DNA of 64,000 nt from JAZKAR01 sp040389065 (GCA_040389065.1 JAZKAR010000001.1:178970-242969), one strand, 5' to 3'; positions 9,485 to 20,938 are shown, numbered from the stretch's first letter. Notes: a model not told the origin generated them from the sequence alone. Translations and numbers: made by a program.

Positions 9485-10207
9485 TTAAGGTCTCCATTCG
9501 ATAAAGTTTTTAAGAAACTGAATCCCAGGCAATTGGCTTTTTTCTGGATGAAATTGCACAGCTGCTATATTTTTACGGACAACTACGCTCACAAATGGAG
9601 AGGGATAATGCGTTGTAGCTGCAATATCTTCATTATTTTCAGGAATTCCGTGATAACTATGAACAAAATAAAAATAAGAATCCTGATTAATATTTTTCCA
9701 AAGAGGATGATTGGTATTTCGTATGTGAACGTTATTCCATCCCATATGAGGAATTTTTAGAGGATTTCTACGTTCTTGAAGATGCCGTAAATGGGCTACT
9801 CTGCCTGGCAGAAGACCAAGTCCTAATACATCGCCTTCTTCACTTCGCTCAAATAACATTTGTAAACCTAAACAAATGCCTAAAAAAGGTTTAGTTTGGC
9901 ATGCTAATCTTAAAGCAGCGTCTAATCCTTTTTCTCGAATACATTTCATTCCATCTGGCATTGCACCTTGCCCAGGAAAAATGACTCTATCGGCGTGAAG
10001 AACTTTTTTAGGGTCGTTTGTTATTTCAATACAAGCATGAGGAGCTGCTGTTTGCAAGGCTCTTCGAACAGAGTGCAAGTTACCCATACCATAATCTATG
10101 AGAGCAATAATAGGAGAGCTCTTATCCGAAGAGGCTACAAGTGCTGAATGCTGGGTGTCATTAAATGACGCTATAGTGTCCAAAGAATTCGCTTTTAGAT
10201 CAGGCAT
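9485..10207 (-). CDS. hisH: Imidazole glycerol phosphate synthase, glutamine amidotransferase subunit
   Basis: HisH is the class I glutaminase that passes ammonia to HisF. The catalytic triad is visible: the nucleophile elbow GICLGLQ (Cys near residue 118) and the pair in VQFHPEKSQ near the C-terminus. The start at 10207 yields 240 residues, about 30 more than usual. The family N-terminus IALIDYGMGNLHSV begins only at about residue 33. The extra residues (MPDLKANSLDTIAS...) are polar and no strong ribosome binding site precedes the ATG, so the true start may be a non-ATG codon further in. The next gene on this strand is hisA, 224 bases on, with a large hairpin between. Confidence 0.94.
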   Translation of the reverse strand: MPDLKANSLDTIASFNDTQHSALVASSDKSSPIIALIDYGMGNLHSVRRALQTAAPHACIEITNDPKKVLHADRVIFPGQGAMPDGMKCIREKGLDAALRLACQTKPFLGICLGLQMLFERSEEGDVLGLGLLPGRVAHLRHLQERRNPLKIPHMGWNNVHIRNTNHPLWKNINQDSYFYFVHSYHGIPENNEDIAATTHYPSPFVSVVVRKNIAAVQFHPEKSQLPGIQFLKNFIEWRP

Positions 10208-10376
10208 GTTTTTAGAAGTATTTATGTGAGTATATATTTAATATAGGGTCATTAAGACTATAAATCTAGGGTAGATCATTAATTGCTACGAAGATGATTT
10301 AAGTAATAGGTTTACTATACTATTCTTGCCTTAGCTATTTACATTTATAAAATAGGCATAAAATTTCTAGAGCGTA

Positions 10377-10976
10377 TTACAAAACCCCTTTGGTAGATGG
10401 GGTTGTGTTTGCTAGGCGGGGATCATAAGCTACTGCCATTCTAAGAGCGCGTGCACACGCTTTAAAAATACTTTCTGCTTGATGATGAGCATTTTCTCCC
10501 CGCAAATTATCAATATGAATCGTCATATTAGCGTGATTAACAAATCCTTGGAAAAACTCACGGAGTAAATCAAGATCAAAGCTGCCTACTCTAGCACGTG
10601 TGTAGGTAACGTTATAAAATAATCCTGGACGCCCAGAAATATCGACTACAACACGCGAAAGAGATTCATCTAAAGGCGCATACGAATGACCATAACGTAC
10701 AATTCCCTTTTTATCGCCCAATGCTTTATTGAAAGCTTGTCCTAAAGTAATTCCTACATCTTCTACTGTGTGATGAGCATCAATATGTAAATCACCCTTA
10801 GCGTTAATATCAAGATCAAAACAACCGTGTCTTTTAATTTGATCTAACATGTGGTCAAAAAAAGGAACCTCGGTCTGTAATGTACCTTTAGATTGCCCAT
10901 CTAAATTTAGAATGACATGGATTTGAGTTTCAAGCGTATTACGCTCAACCTCGGCTTGGCGAATAGGAATGGTCAT
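10377..10976 (-). CDS. hisB: Imidazoleglycerol-phosphate dehydratase (monofunctional)
   Basis: HisB removes water from imidazole glycerol phosphate. This is the single-domain dehydratase without the phosphatase domain found in enteric HisB. The paired metal-binding motifs are intact: [14 protein letters not shown] near residue 65 and the related [12 protein letters not shown] near residue 165, and the C-terminus PSTKGVL is typical. The ATG at 10976 gives 199 residues. A GTG at 10985 would overlap the hisC stop by seven bases and is the alternative start. Tight linkage to hisC implies co-transcription. Confidence 0.95.
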   Translation of the reverse strand: MTIPIRQAEVERNTLETQIHVILNLDGQSKGTLQTEVPFFDHMLDQIKRHGCFDLDINAKGDLHIDAHHTVEDVGITLGQAFNKALGDKKGIVRYGHSYAPLDESLSRVVVDISGRPGLFYNVTYTRARVGSFDLDLLREFFQGFVNHANMTIHIDNLRGENAHHQAESIFKACARALRMAVAYDPRLANTTPSTKGVL

Positions 10977-10978
10977 TT

Positions 10979-12052
10979 TTAACACACTAATTTATTTAAA
11001 GTTGCTAGGAACTGCTTATTTTCGATAGATGAACCAATACTAACCCGAATGACGTGTTCAAGCAATGGATGTGTTCCATGCAGGAGCTTAACGAGAATGC
11101 CCTGGTTTTTAAGCTCACTATGCACGGAAGGGGCATTTGCTACTCTCATCAATAAGAAATTGCATTCACTTGGCCATACCGCTTGTATTCCTTTGGTATT
11201 TCTAAGAGCCTGATAAAGTATCGCTCTTTCTTTACGAATGTGTTGAGTTTGCTCAATAAACAGCGCATTGTATTCAACAAGTACTTCGAAAGCAGCTTGT
11301 GTAAAACAATTAATATTATAGGGTAACCGTAAGCCTTCAAGTGGACGAATCCAATCGGGGTGACCAAATGCACACCCTAAACGTAATCCTGCCATGCCAA
11401 GCTTAGAAACTGTGCGAACAATAATAAGGTTAGGATATTTCATTAGCTGTGGTAAGAAGCTAAAGTCTGTAAAAGCATAGTAAGCTTCATCAATGACAAC
11501 CAGCCCTGGTGCTTGCTCGATTACATGAATGATTTCATCTAAAGAATAGCAATTACTTGTTGGATTATTAGGATGTGCTAAAAAAATTAAACTAGGTTGG
11601 CGTTCCTTGATGGTTTTAATGAAAATTTCATAAGGGAATGTAAAGTCTTGATTAAGAGGAATGCCAATATAATTAAGGCCAAGGTATTGGCTAATTAACC
11701 GGTACATCACAAAAGAGGGTTCTACTCCCATGATGACAGCATCAGGACGATTTGCCGCCATCAGTAAAAGCTGAAGAATTTCGTCTGAACCATTTCCAAT
11801 AACTATATCTGCTCCAAGCGGCGGAGACATTAAAGTACGAAAGCTTTCTTTTACACTACTTAAACTTGCATCGGGATAACGATTTATAGAAAGTTGTGAA
11901 AGTTTGTGTGCGAGAAGCTCTTGTATTTCTATGGGTAGCCCGAAAGGATTTTCCATAGCATCAAGCTTGATCATGCCGTGTGCAGGCGGCACAAAATAAG
12001 GGCGTAATTCTAATATTTCTGGGCGAAATGCAAAATTAATATAGGGGTTCAT
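10979..12052 (-). CDS. hisC: Histidinol-phosphate aminotransferase
   Basis: PLP-dependent fold type I aminotransferase converting imidazole acetol phosphate and glutamate to histidinol phosphate. It has 357 residues. Features are the N-terminal [12 protein letters not shown] segment, [11 protein letters not shown], the HPNNPTSN loop, DEAYYAF with the PLP aspartate, and the Schiff-base lysine in [14 protein letters not shown] near residue 220. In this window it is the first gene of the his run. hisG and hisD, which commonly precede it in betaproteobacteria, are absent and acs genes lie upstream instead. Confidence 0.95.
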   Translation of the reverse strand: MNPYINFAFRPEILELRPYFVPPAHGMIKLDAMENPFGLPIEIQELLAHKLSQLSINRYPDASLSSVKESFRTLMSPPLGADIVIGNGSDEILQLLLMAANRPDAVIMGVEPSFVMYRLISQYLGLNYIGIPLNQDFTFPYEIFIKTIKERQPSLIFLAHPNNPTSNCYSLDEIIHVIEQAPGLVVIDEAYYAFTDFSFLPQLMKYPNLIIVRTVSKLGMAGLRLGCAFGHPDWIRPLEGLRLPYNINCFTQAAFEVLVEYNALFIEQTQHIRKERAILYQALRNTKGIQAVWPSECNFLLMRVANAPSVHSELKNQGILVKLLHGTHPLLEHVIRVSIGSSIENKQFLATLNKLVC

Positions 12053-12347
12053 AAAAAACCAATACCGTATCCTAAGATAAATTGTTTAGGTAACCCTCAT
12101 AATAAAATATGGTTCATAAGGGAAGAAGATCAAGTATATCTAAACCTTGCTAGTACCCATTTGATACCTTGCTCCAATCATTTTTAAGATATTAATCGAG
12201 TCTTTTCTTGTAAGAATAGTAGGCTCATCTACGTTAATGCATTGTGCTTCTATGGCCTCCTACTTGCTCTACCTCTAAGACATCGATTTATATCTTTAAA
12301 AATAATTAAAACAAGGTACTGGTATTTTTTATTTCAATTATTTTGTT
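12053..12347. other. Intergenic region between acs and hisC, possible coding remnant
   Basis: No gene of normal size is present. On the minus strand a short open stretch reads CINVDEPTILTRKDS and then INILKMIGARYQMGTSKV before a stop near 12150. It has protein-like composition but no start or recognisable family. The hisC promoter must lie near the left edge of this gap. Confidence 0.3.
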
Positions 12348-14321
12348 TTAACGGGTAACACGTAATTGCTCAAGAATAGCAGGATTCTCAAGTGTTGAGG
12401 TATCTTGCGAAACAGTTTCACCTCGCGCTAAGGCACGTAAAAGTCTGCGCATGATTTTGCCAGAGCGAGTTTTAGGAAGATTATCGCCAAAACGAATATC
12501 TTTAGGTTTAGCGATAGCACCAATTTGGTGTCCTACCCAATTTCTTAATGTATTGGCTATTTCTATGGCTTCTTCGCCAGAAGGTAATGCTTGCTTCAAC
12601 ACTACAAACGCAACGATAGCTTCACCTGTAATATCATCTGGGCGGCTAACTACCGCTGCTTCCGCTACCGCGCTATTGGATGCTAATGCTGATTCAATTT
12701 CCATTGTTCCTAAACGATGACCTGATACATTCAAAACATCATCAATACGTCCCATAATCCAAAAATACCCATCGCTATCTCTTTGAGCGCCATCTCCTGC
12801 AAGATAATAACCTTTTAGTTCTAAGGGAAAATATCCTTTTGCATAGCGTTCAGGGTTACCCCAGATAGTTCGAATCATAGAAGGCCATGGTTTGCGAATA
12901 ACAAGCAGTCCGCCAGTGCCTGCTTCTACAGGCTCGCCTATCTCATCAACAATTGCTGCATCAATCCCAGGAAAAGGCCATGCACAAGAGCCGGGCTTTA
13001 AACCATGTGCTCCAGCAAGCGGGCTAATCATATGACCACCAGTTTCAGTTTGCCACCACGTGTCGAGAATAGGACAACGTTGTTTGCCTACTTCATTGTA
13101 ATACCACATCCAAGCCTCTGGATTGATCGGTTCTCCGACTGAGCCTAAGAGGCGAAGGCTAGAGAGATCAAATTCTTTAGGATGCGATTTTGGATCAATT
13201 TCTGATGCTTTAATAAGCGAGCGGATAGCTGTCGGTGCTGTATAAAAAATACTGACACGATGATTTTGAATCATTGACCAGAAACGACCTGCATTTGGAT
13301 AGCTTGGAATTCCTTCAAAAATGAGTTGAGTTGCACCAGCGGCAAGAGGGCCATAAGCAATATAGGTATGCCCTGTAATCCATCCCACATCGGCAGTACA
13401 CCAATACATATCTTTTTCAGGTTTAATATCAAATACCCATTTCATTGTTAAAAGTGCATGTAATAAATATCCTGCACAGGAGTGTTGAACCCCTTTTGGC
13501 GTACCTGTAGAACCTGAAGTGTAAAGAATAAAAAGTGGATGTTCTGAGTGAACCCATACAGGGGCGCATGTTGTGGGTTGATTTTCTATTAAATCATGTA
13601 ACCAGCGATCGCGCGGTGTCCAAGTGATTTTTTGCCCAGTACGCCGGTAAACAATAACGCTAGAAATACTATCTGTATTGCCGAGTGTTAAGGCTTCATC
13701 AACAGCAGCTTTAAGTGGAAGAGATTTACCGCCGCGGTACTGACCGTCAGCCGTAATAATAACTTTAGCTTGAGAATCTACAATGCGTTCATATACGCTT
13801 TTGGCAGAAAAACCTCCAAAAACAACCGAGTGGACAAGCCCTAGGCGCGCACAAGCCTGCATACAGGCAATTGCTTCTATAGACATAGGTAAATAGATTA
13901 AAACTCTACTACCTACCTTGAGGCCTAATGAGCGCAGACCATTCGCAATTTTGCAAACAAGTATAAGTAGTTCTTGATAAGTAATTCGAGTGATTTCGCC
14001 ATCATCCGCTTCAAATATTAAAGCGTTTCTATTTCCTTGCCCTGCTGCTACATGACGATCTAAGCAATTATAAGAAACATTAAGCTGCCCATCTTCAAAC
14101 CAGCGATAAAAAGGAGGATTATGATCGTTAAGTGTTTGAGTAAAGGGGGTATGCCAGCTCAGATGCTCTTGAGCGAGCCTAGCCCAATAACCTGTATAGT
14201 CTTGTGCTGCTTCCTCACAAAGCTTTTTATAATCCTCAAGCTTCAAAAGGCTATTTGCACGAGTTTCTTGTGAAGGTTCAAAATAACGATCTTCTTGTAG
14301 CATAGAATGGATAGTCGACAT
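12348..14321 (-). CDS. acs: Acetyl-CoA synthetase (downstream copy of a tandem pair)
   Basis: AMP-forming acetate:CoA ligase, 657 residues, activating acetate through acetyl-AMP. Visible motifs are the P-loop [11 protein letters not shown] (about residue 270), the acyl-pocket stretch [10 protein letters not shown], whose tryptophan favours acetate, and [11 protein letters not shown], in which Lys622 is the catalytic lysine and usual acetylation target. It is closely similar over its whole length to the neighbouring copy at 14458, differing by scattered substitutions, so the two look like an old tandem duplication. The gap between the copies is 136 bases. Substrate preference could differ (acetate or propionate), but the pocket motif is the same in both. 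Confidence 0.95.
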   Translation of the reverse strand: MSTIHSMLQEDRYFEPSQETRANSLLKLEDYKKLCEEAAQDYTGYWARLAQEHLSWHTPFTQTLNDHNPPFYRWFEDGQLNVSYNCLDRHVAAGQGNRNALIFEADDGEITRITYQELLILVCKIANGLRSLGLKVGSRVLIYLPMSIEAIACMQACARLGLVHSVVFGGFSAKSVYERIVDSQAKVIITADGQYRGGKSLPLKAAVDEALTLGNTDSISSVIVYRRTGQKITWTPRDRWLHDLIENQPTTCAPVWVHSEHPLFILYTSGSTGTPKGVQHSCAGYLLHALLTMKWVFDIKPEKDMYWCTADVGWITGHTYIAYGPLAAGATQLIFEGIPSYPNAGRFWSMIQNHRVSIFYTAPTAIRSLIKASEIDPKSHPKEFDLSSLRLLGSVGEPINPEAWMWYYNEVGKQRCPILDTWWQTETGGHMISPLAGAHGLKPGSCAWPFPGIDAAIVDEIGEPVEAGTGGLLVIRKPWPSMIRTIWGNPERYAKGYFPLELKGYYLAGDGAQRDSDGYFWIMGRIDDVLNVSGHRLGTMEIESALASNSAVAEAAVVSRPDDITGEAIVAFVVLKQALPSGEEAIEIANTLRNWVGHQIGAIAKPKDIRFGDNLPKTRSGKIMRRLLRALARGETVSQDTSTLENPAILEQLRVTR

Positions 14322-14457
14322 ATTTTTATTCTCTATGTTAAATGCTAAGAGTTCTACAGCAAGTAGTGCTTTGATTTGCTATTAATAGCTATACTCAGGC
14401 ATTACTCATAAAAATTTTGATATAAGAACTTGGTTTTTTTATTCACACCTTAAGCAA

Positions 14458-16446
14458 TTAGAGCTTTTTTGTAAAAGATAACCGTAACTGCTCAATAATC
14501 GCTGGATTTTCAAGCGTTGAAACATCTTGGGTTAACGCTTCTCCTTTAGCAATAGAACGCAATAAGCGGCGCATAATTTTGCCTGAACGAGTTTTAGGGA
14601 GATTATCACCAAAACGAATATCTTTCGGTTTAGCAATTGCCCCTATCTCATGGCTTACCCACTCTCGAAGTTGCTGAATAAGGGTAAGAGCTTCGGCTTC
14701 TTGAGGACGGTCTCTTTTTAATACCACAAAAGCAGTGATAGATTCCCCAGTAATTTCATCAGGGCATCCAACTACGGCTGCTTCTGCGACAAGGGGATGT
14801 GCTACCAATGCAGACTCAATTTCCATGGTGCCTAATCGGTGGCCTGATACATTCAAAACGTCATCAACTCGCCCCATAATCCAAAAGTAACCATCAGCAT
14901 CTCGATGAGCGCTGTCACCAGCCAGATACAATCCATTAAGCTCAAAGGGAAAATAGGTTTTAACCATACGCTCAGGATCACCCCATATAGTGCGAATCAT
15001 AGATGGCCATGGTTTTTTGATAACAAGCAGACCACCAGTTCCTACTTCTGTTGGTTCGCCAGTTTCATCTACTACAGCAATATCCATGCCTGGAAAAGGC
15101 CGGGTACAAGAGCCTGGCTTAATAGAAGTAACCCCTGGTAAGGGAGTAATCATATGCCCCCCTGTTTCGGTTTGCCACCATGTGTCTAGAATCGGGCATT
15201 TGCTCTTCCCTACTTCAGTGTAATACCACATCCATGCTTCTGGGTTAATGGGTTCGCCAACTGAACCAATTAACCGAAGAGACGATAAATCAAAATTTTT
15301 AGGATGCGTAGCAAGATCAGTTTGATTGGCTTTAATCAATGAGCGAATAGCAGTAGGAGCTGTATAAAAAATTGTTGCTTTATGTCGCTCAATAATCGAC
15401 CAAAAGCGCCCAGCATTAGGATATACGGCCACACCCTCAAAAATAATAACAGTAGTTCCCATCGATAAAGGGCCATATGCAACATAGGTGTGTCCTGTAA
15501 TCCACCCTACATCGGCAGTACACCAAAAAATATCTTTTTCAGGTTTGATATCAAAAACCCATTTCATGGTAAGTGTGGCATGCAATAAATAGCCTGCGGT
15601 TGAGTGCTGCACGCCTTTTGGTTTGCCTGTAGAGCCTGAAGTGTAAAGAATAAATAAAGGGTGTTCTGCATATACCCAGGTTGGTGTACACGTAATAGGT
15701 TGATGATCTGCCAGTTCGTTAAGCCAGATATCTCTAGGAGTCCAAGCAATAGCTTGTTGGGTGCGACGATACACAATCACATGATCTACGCAATCGGTAT
15801 TTCCTAAGGTTAATGCGTCATCAACAGCAGCTTTAAGAGGAAGCGTTTTGCCGCCTCGGAATTGACCATCTGCCGTGATAATAACTTTTGCTTGTGAGTC
15901 GACAATACGTTCATAAACGCTTTTTGCTGAAAAGCCTCCAAACACGACGGAATGTATGTAGCCTAATCGAGTACAAGCTTGCATGCATGCAATAGCTTCT
16001 ATAGACATAGGCAAGTAAATCAGTACACGATCACCAGAGCGTAAACCTAAAGAACATAAACCATTAGCGATTTGGCAAGTGCGGTCAAGAAGTTCTTGAT
16101 AAGTGATGGTGCTTACTTCACCATCATCGCCTTCAAAAATGAGAGCAATACGATTACCATTTCCTGCTTCTACATGACGATCAAGACAATTATAGGAAAC
16201 ATTTAATTGGCCATCTTCAAACCAGCGGTAAAAGGGAGGGTTAGTATCATTCAAAATCGTTGAAAAAGGAGTGTGCCAACTTAAGTTTTCTTGTGCTAAT
16301 CTAGCCCAGTATGCTTCATAATTGGTGTTAGCTTCTTCACAAAGCTTTTGATAATCTGCCATACCTTTAAGGGTGGCATTGTCTATGGTCACTTGTGAGG
16401 GTTCAAAACAACGGTTTTCATGAAGTACTGATTGAAAATTCGACAT
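14458..16446 (-). CDS. acs: Acetyl-CoA synthetase (upstream copy of a tandem pair)
   Basis: Second AMP-forming acetyl-CoA synthetase, 662 residues. It has the same motifs as its neighbour: [21 protein letters not shown] and [11 protein letters not shown] with the modifiable Lys623. The N-terminus ([18 protein letters not shown]) matches the neighbour's start, supporting the ATG at 16446. It follows the chemoreceptor gene by 53 bases on the same strand, so both may be read from the promoter upstream of the transporter gene at 19.9 kb. The pairing with a chemoreceptor and an MHS-type transporter suggests use of a small organic acid. Confidence 0.95.
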   Translation of the reverse strand: MSNFQSVLHENRCFEPSQVTIDNATLKGMADYQKLCEEANTNYEAYWARLAQENLSWHTPFSTILNDTNPPFYRWFEDGQLNVSYNCLDRHVEAGNGNRIALIFEGDDGEVSTITYQELLDRTCQIANGLCSLGLRSGDRVLIYLPMSIEAIACMQACTRLGYIHSVVFGGFSAKSVYERIVDSQAKVIITADGQFRGGKTLPLKAAVDDALTLGNTDCVDHVIVYRRTQQAIAWTPRDIWLNELADHQPITCTPTWVYAEHPLFILYTSGSTGKPKGVQHSTAGYLLHATLTMKWVFDIKPEKDIFWCTADVGWITGHTYVAYGPLSMGTTVIIFEGVAVYPNAGRFWSIIERHKATIFYTAPTAIRSLIKANQTDLATHPKNFDLSSLRLIGSVGEPINPEAWMWYYTEVGKSKCPILDTWWQTETGGHMITPLPGVTSIKPGSCTRPFPGMDIAVVDETGEPTEVGTGGLLVIKKPWPSMIRTIWGDPERMVKTYFPFELNGLYLAGDSAHRDADGYFWIMGRVDDVLNVSGHRLGTMEIESALVAHPLVAEAAVVGCPDEITGESITAFVVLKRDRPQEAEALTLIQQLREWVSHEIGAIAKPKDIRFGDNLPKTRSGKIMRRLLRSIAKGEALTQDVSTLENPAIIEQLRLSFTKKL

Positions 16447-16499
16447 ACGTATCTTTCAAAAAAGCAGAGACACTAGCAAAGTATAGGTGAAACAAGGCC

Positions 16500-18149
16500 C
16501 TATAAAACTGCTTCCCGACTGAGGCCAATACGCACAGCACCCCAATGTTTGCCGTGCACAAAGACCGGCACAGATAAATCATTGACGACCTCTCCCGTAT
16601 CGCGCACATAAGTTTGCAGTAGTGAGGGAACTTGAAGTTGTGACGCACCTTTTAATCCAACGGGATCATCAAAAATACGTTTATGACGGCATAAGCGCGT
16701 ATCGTGATCAAGCTCGCCATTGGGCTCTTGAGATACTTTAGAGTTGTGCGCAGGTGCATATCCTTTATTGTCGACAGCAAGGGCAAAAATAGCACCAGGT
16801 GCTGTCTCTGCAAACGTATCATTAATTTTTGTTAATGAGGCTTCAAGTTTTTGATCATAACGAGTGTGGAAACGTTTAGGATTAGAACCAGAGATAAGGC
16901 GGTAATGCTGGTCGAAAACATCTAAGCCTTGTTCAATTAAATCTGTTAGCGCTTCAGTAACGGCATCACGATACTCATATGCAATATCAATAAGATGATC
17001 AATTTTTGTATGGCCTGGGCGAAAGGCCCCTAAAGAAAGCTGGAGTACTTCTGCATTACTACATAATCCTTGAGCGTAAGATGAAGAAGCTTGAACTTGC
17101 TCCCAGATTTGTGTACTTAAATCACGTATAGATTCTGTCTGTTCAAGAATATGATCATTTCCTGTTTGAACACCGCTGAGTTCTCGGGAGATAAGGTGAA
17201 CTTGACTAGTGGAACTTTCAAGTCGGTCAACAAGACTATGATAGCTTTCAGCGACATTACCTAATATAGAGCATGCATGACCAATGTCGCTCGTAATGCC
17301 ATCTGTTTCACCTTTTGTAAAGTTAACGAGCTTAATCATTTCATCAATATTTGTTGATATCACCATCGTAGCTTGTTTAGTTTTTTCTGCTAATTGCCTT
17401 ACTTCTTCAGAGACAACCGCAAAGCCGCGCCCTTGTTCTCCTGCTCGTGCAGCTTCAATGGCAGCATTGAGCGCTAGAAGATTGGTTTTGTCAGAGATTT
17501 CTCGAATCATTTTGATAATTTTAGTAATCTGTTGAGAGCTTTTAAATAGATTATCTACAATCATGCAAAAATGTTGAATACGGTCATCAATCCGGCGGAT
17601 TCTGTCATCGATTTCTTTAATATTATTATTATTTTCTTTTGCTGAATTTAAGTTGCTTTGGGTAGTATCAGCAATTTGATTGGCATGTTGTGTAATACGT
17701 TCTAACGCTTCTTGAACTTTAGCGCTATCTTGGGAAATAACATGGGTGAGTTCAGATTGTTTATAAGCACGTTGACGCGTTGTTTGTACCAACATATTCA
17801 TTTTTGCAGAGCCGATCGCTAAATCAATAGCACTTAGCCGCATTTGAATAATAAGATCGCGCATTTTTGAAAAAAAATCGCCTAAAGATTGTCCTAAGCG
17901 AGAGTGGAAAATAGAAAAATCAAAGAGGGAGGCTTTTTGCTCACCCATTAAATTAATTTTATGAATGATGTCGGTTTCTTCATTTTTCTTCGCATCGGTA
18001 TTGCGATGAATGCACATTCCAATTAATAGCAGTTGCCAAATAACAGGAATAATAATAATTGAAGTGTGATAACGCCACCCGAGATAGATGCAGATAAGTG
18101 CATTAAGGCTATGCAAAATGATCATCATAAACGTTTGCATAGTCAGCAT
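16500..18149 (-). CDS. Methyl-accepting chemotaxis protein with C-terminal sensor region
   Basis: The 549-residue protein has two closely spaced membrane segments (about residues 8-25 and 30-48), so almost no periplasmic loop and no N-terminal sensor. The signalling hairpin tip is canonical ([30 protein letters not shown], about 217-246). After the signalling domain comes a further globular region, about residues 390-549, with [15 protein letters not shown] and [14 protein letters not shown], resembling a Cache/PAS-type sensor fold. Input would therefore be cytoplasmic and C-terminal, the reverse of classical receptors. It lies 38 bases after the transporter gene and 53 before acs, suggesting a ligand linked to that transporter. 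The signalling domain is certain; the sensor fold is inference. Confidence 0.9.
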   Translation of the reverse strand: MLTMQTFMMIILHSLNALICIYLGWRYHTSIIIIPVIWQLLLIGMCIHRNTDAKKNEETDIIHKINLMGEQKASLFDFSIFHSRLGQSLGDFFSKMRDLIIQMRLSAIDLAIGSAKMNMLVQTTRQRAYKQSELTHVISQDSAKVQEALERITQHANQIADTTQSNLNSAKENNNNIKEIDDRIRRIDDRIQHFCMIVDNLFKSSQQITKIIKMIREISDKTNLLALNAAIEAARAGEQGRGFAVVSEEVRQLAEKTKQATMVISTNIDEMIKLVNFTKGETDGITSDIGHACSILGNVAESYHSLVDRLESSTSQVHLISRELSGVQTGNDHILEQTESIRDLSTQIWEQVQASSSYAQGLCSNAEVLQLSLGAFRPGHTKIDHLIDIAYEYRDAVTEALTDLIEQGLDVFDQHYRLISGSNPKRFHTRYDQKLEASLTKINDTFAETAPGAIFALAVDNKGYAPAHNSKVSQEPNGELDHDTRLCRHKRIFDDPVGLKGASQLQVPSLLQTYVRDTGEVVNDLSVPVFVHGKHWGAVRIGLSREAVL

Positions 18150-18187
18150 TTGATCTACCTATCTGCGGATAGCGTTAATGAAAGTTA

Positions 18188-19870
18188 CTAAACGTTAGAA
18201 CTTGAGGATGATTCTCTTTGTTCTTTATCAAGATCTTTATCGAAAGTTTCCGGTAAAAACATGACACCAATTACAGCAGTAGCTAAAGCAACAATGATGG
18301 GGTACCACAAACCATAGTAAATATCGCCTGTTGCTGCAACCATTGAAAAAGCAATGGTAGGTAATAGGCCACCGAACCATCCATTACCAATATGGTAAGG
18401 TAATGACATTGAGGTATAGCGAATGGCGGCAGGAAATAACTCAACTAACCATGCAGCTATTGGCCCATATACCATGGTTACGTATATAACAAGTACCCAT
18501 AAAATGGCGACAACAACGGGTATATTAATACGTGCGGGGTCAGCTTTATCAGGGTATCCGCCTGTTTTAAGAGCAGCACCAAGACGCTTTCCAAAATCTT
18601 CAGTTTGCTTTTTAAATTCAGGTCCAGGAAGTGCAGATCCTTCTATACTTTCTACTACTGTCGTTCCAATTCGAACTGAGGCAATAGCACCAACAGGGGC
18701 AATTTCATTAGCATAAGGAATTCCTTTTTTAGCTAACGCACTTTTTGCGATATCGCATGAGGTTGTGAATTTCTTTTTGCCAATGGGATCAAACTGCAAA
18801 TTACATTTTGTTACATCAGCAACAACAACGACAGGATTATTTTGTTGTGCTTCTGCAATAGCTGGATTTGCATATTGTGTGAGCATTTTAAATAGCGGAA
18901 AGTACGTGATTGCTGCTAGTACACAACCAATCATGATAATAGGTTTGCGACCGACAGTATCAGATAATTTTCCAAATACAATAAAGAATGGAGTGCCGAG
19001 AGCTAAAGATCCTGCTATTAACAGATTAGCTGTTGTAGCATCAACTTTTAGTGTTTGTGTAAGAAAAAAGAGAGCATAAAACTGACCGGTATACCATACT
19101 ACTGCTTGACCAGCGGTAGCACCAATTAAAGCTAAAACAACAATTTTAAGGTTTTTGCCATTTGCAAACGCATCTTTCAATGGGCTAGTTGAGCCTTTTC
19201 CTTCTGCTTTCATTTTTGCAAATACAGGAGATTCTTCAAGTTGCAAGCGAATATAGAGGCTTACAGCAAGCATAGGAATAGACAGTAGGAAAGGAATGCG
19301 CCATCCCCAGGTATCAAACTCTTTTCCAAGGTATAAACGACAACCTAATATAACAAGCAATGATAAAAATAAGCCGGCTGTTGCAGTGGTTTGAATCCAG
19401 CTAGTGAAATAGCCGCGTCGCCCATTAGGAGCATGTTCAGCAACGTATGTTGCAGCACCGCCATATTCTCCACCTAAAGCTAAGCCTTGAAGCAGTCTTA
19501 GAGCCACAAGAATAATTGGAGCAGCAATTCCAATACTGGCATAATTGGGTAACATCCCTACGCCGCAGGTTGAGACTGCCATAATCATAATGGTAGCTAA
19601 AAAGGTATATTTTCGACCAATTAAGTCACCTAAACGGCCAAAAAATAATGCTCCAAATGGTCGCACAATAAATCCAGCAGCGAATGCCATCAGTGCAAAA
19701 ATAAAACCAGTGGTTTCATTTACACCTGAAAAAAACTGCTTACTAATAATGGCAGCAAGTGAACCATAGAGGTAAAAGTCATACCATTCAAAAATCGTTC
19801 CTAAGCTTGAGGCTAGGATAACTTTACGCTCTTCTCGGCTCACGCCGTAGCTTTGTGGTGCATTTGGCAT
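18188..19870 (-). CDS. MFS transporter of the metabolite:H+ symporter (MHS) type
   Basis: Major facilitator protein of 560 residues. It has the MHS-family opening SSLGTIFEWYDFYLYGSLA and the loop 2-3 signature GRLGDLIGRKYTF, repeated in the second half as GKLSDTVGRKP. LQGLALGGEYGGAATYVAEHAP is the strongly conserved helix 4-5 stretch. Between the second-half helices lies an unusually long soluble insert of about 100 residues with two cysteines (KCNLQF...SCDIAK), probably periplasmic. Relatives carry citrate, ketoglutarate, shikimate or proline with protons; the substrate here is unknown. The ATG at 19870 has GGAG nine bases upstream; an in-frame TTG at 19885 is less likely. It leads the run transporter, chemoreceptor, acs, acs. 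Confidence 0.92.
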   Translation of the reverse strand: MPNAPQSYGVSREERKVILASSLGTIFEWYDFYLYGSLAAIISKQFFSGVNETTGFIFALMAFAAGFIVRPFGALFFGRLGDLIGRKYTFLATIMIMAVSTCGVGMLPNYASIGIAAPIILVALRLLQGLALGGEYGGAATYVAEHAPNGRRGYFTSWIQTTATAGLFLSLLVILGCRLYLGKEFDTWGWRIPFLLSIPMLAVSLYIRLQLEESPVFAKMKAEGKGSTSPLKDAFANGKNLKIVVLALIGATAGQAVVWYTGQFYALFFLTQTLKVDATTANLLIAGSLALGTPFFIVFGKLSDTVGRKPIIMIGCVLAAITYFPLFKMLTQYANPAIAEAQQNNPVVVVADVTKCNLQFDPIGKKKFTTSCDIAKSALAKKGIPYANEIAPVGAIASVRIGTTVVESIEGSALPGPEFKKQTEDFGKRLGAALKTGGYPDKADPARINIPVVVAILWVLVIYVTMVYGPIAAWLVELFPAAIRYTSMSLPYHIGNGWFGGLLPTIAFSMVAATGDIYYGLWYPIIVALATAVIGVMFLPETFDKDLDKEQRESSSSSNV

Positions 19871-20076
19871 GGTAACTGTCTCCAAAATTAAGGAATCCCT
19901 AATAAAATAACATGAGGGAAGGTCTTAGTTTGATCGGAAATTTTAGAGACTTTCTGAAGTTTTTTTAACGTTTAAAAATAAAATAATAATTAATTACTCA
20001 TATAAAAACTTACATGTTTTATTTTATTTAATAAATAGAGTGATTTGTTTCTCTAAAAAAAGGCTAGAATTTTTTT

Positions 20077-20104
20077 ATTTTTCATTTTTTAAAGAATGAA
20101 AAAT
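20077..20104. other. Inverted repeat between phaR and the MFS gene
   Basis: ATTTTTCATT and AATGAAAAAT form a 10-bp A/T-only stem in the AT-rich gap between the phaR stop and the transporter start. It might contribute to ending the phaR message, but no G/C pairs stabilise the stem, so the call is weak. Confidence 0.3.
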
Positions 20105-20151
20105 TTATAAATTTAATGATTATAGATTTTTTATCTGTTAAGTTTGGCATG

Positions 20152-20688
20152 TTATTTTTTTGAAGGTGATGATGGGTTATCAGGTGAATTTTCTTTAGTG
20201 TTATTTTCTTCACTGAATGTTGACCACCATGCACTCCAAGGATTCCATGAGTCACTTGTCGTTGTATTCGTTTTATTGTTGATTGGATTTAACCAAGATT
20301 GTAGATGTTGCTGCCACCATTGTTGCCATGCTTGAGGAGTTAGTTGTTCTGGGGAGATATGTTGCGTCCATTGTTGGTAGTTAGCTTGGAACGCTTCAAG
20401 ACTTTTTTCTAAATAAGGAGCGATAAGTGTTGCTCCAAGAGGATGACTATAGGCACAAATAAAGCTTCTTATCAAAGCATCGCTTAAAAGAGGAGTGGCT
20501 TGAGATTCTTGATCAAGTAAAATTTGTAAGAGTACTGAGCGTGAGACATCTTCTGAAGTTTTGCTATCTAAAACTTTAAAAGGAATAGCACATAAAACGA
20601 GACGTTTTAAATCTTCTAAACTTACATAACGACTTTCTACGGTATCGTATAAGCGTCGATTGGGATAGCGTCTAATAATTCGTGGCAA
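20152..20688 (-). CDS. phaR: PhaR-type polyhydroxyalkanoate regulator
   Basis: The N-terminal PHB/PHA-accumulation DNA-binding domain is recognised from RIIRRYPNRRLYDTVESRYVSLEDLKRLV, followed by a second conserved segment (SEDVSRSVLLQILLDQES). The C-terminus is rich in Gln, Trp, Ser and Asn, and is low in complexity. PhaR represses phasin and PHA-cycle genes and binds PHA granules. The chosen start is TTG at 20688 because GGAG lies 7 bases upstream and the domain begins at once. An in-frame ATG at 20757 would add 23 residues but has no ribosome binding site. No phaC, phaA or phaB gene is in the window, so its targets are elsewhere. Confidence 0.88.
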   Translation of the reverse strand: MPRIIRRYPNRRLYDTVESRYVSLEDLKRLVLCAIPFKVLDSKTSEDVSRSVLLQILLDQESQATPLLSDALIRSFICAYSHPLGATLIAPYLEKSLEAFQANYQQWTQHISPEQLTPQAWQQWWQQHLQSWLNPINNKTNTTTSDSWNPWSAWWSTFSEENNTKENSPDNPSSPSKK

Positions 20689-20938
20689 GATAAAACTCCA
20701 TATTTTTTTGGGGAAACTCAAAAAACGCCGTAATTGATAGTACTGTGAGTCGGCCATTTAGTAAGTGATAAAAAGGTCTTCATACGGTCATATTTTTTTA
20801 AAAATCGCGTAGCTATGAAGTTGTATGGTTAAGGTGTGACTAAATTTTTTCCATTTTAAATCATCGTTAATTAATATTAGCGTTTAGGTTAGGTAGTACG
20901 TATTGATTGTTATATAGGTCCATGAAGGCCCGTGACTC

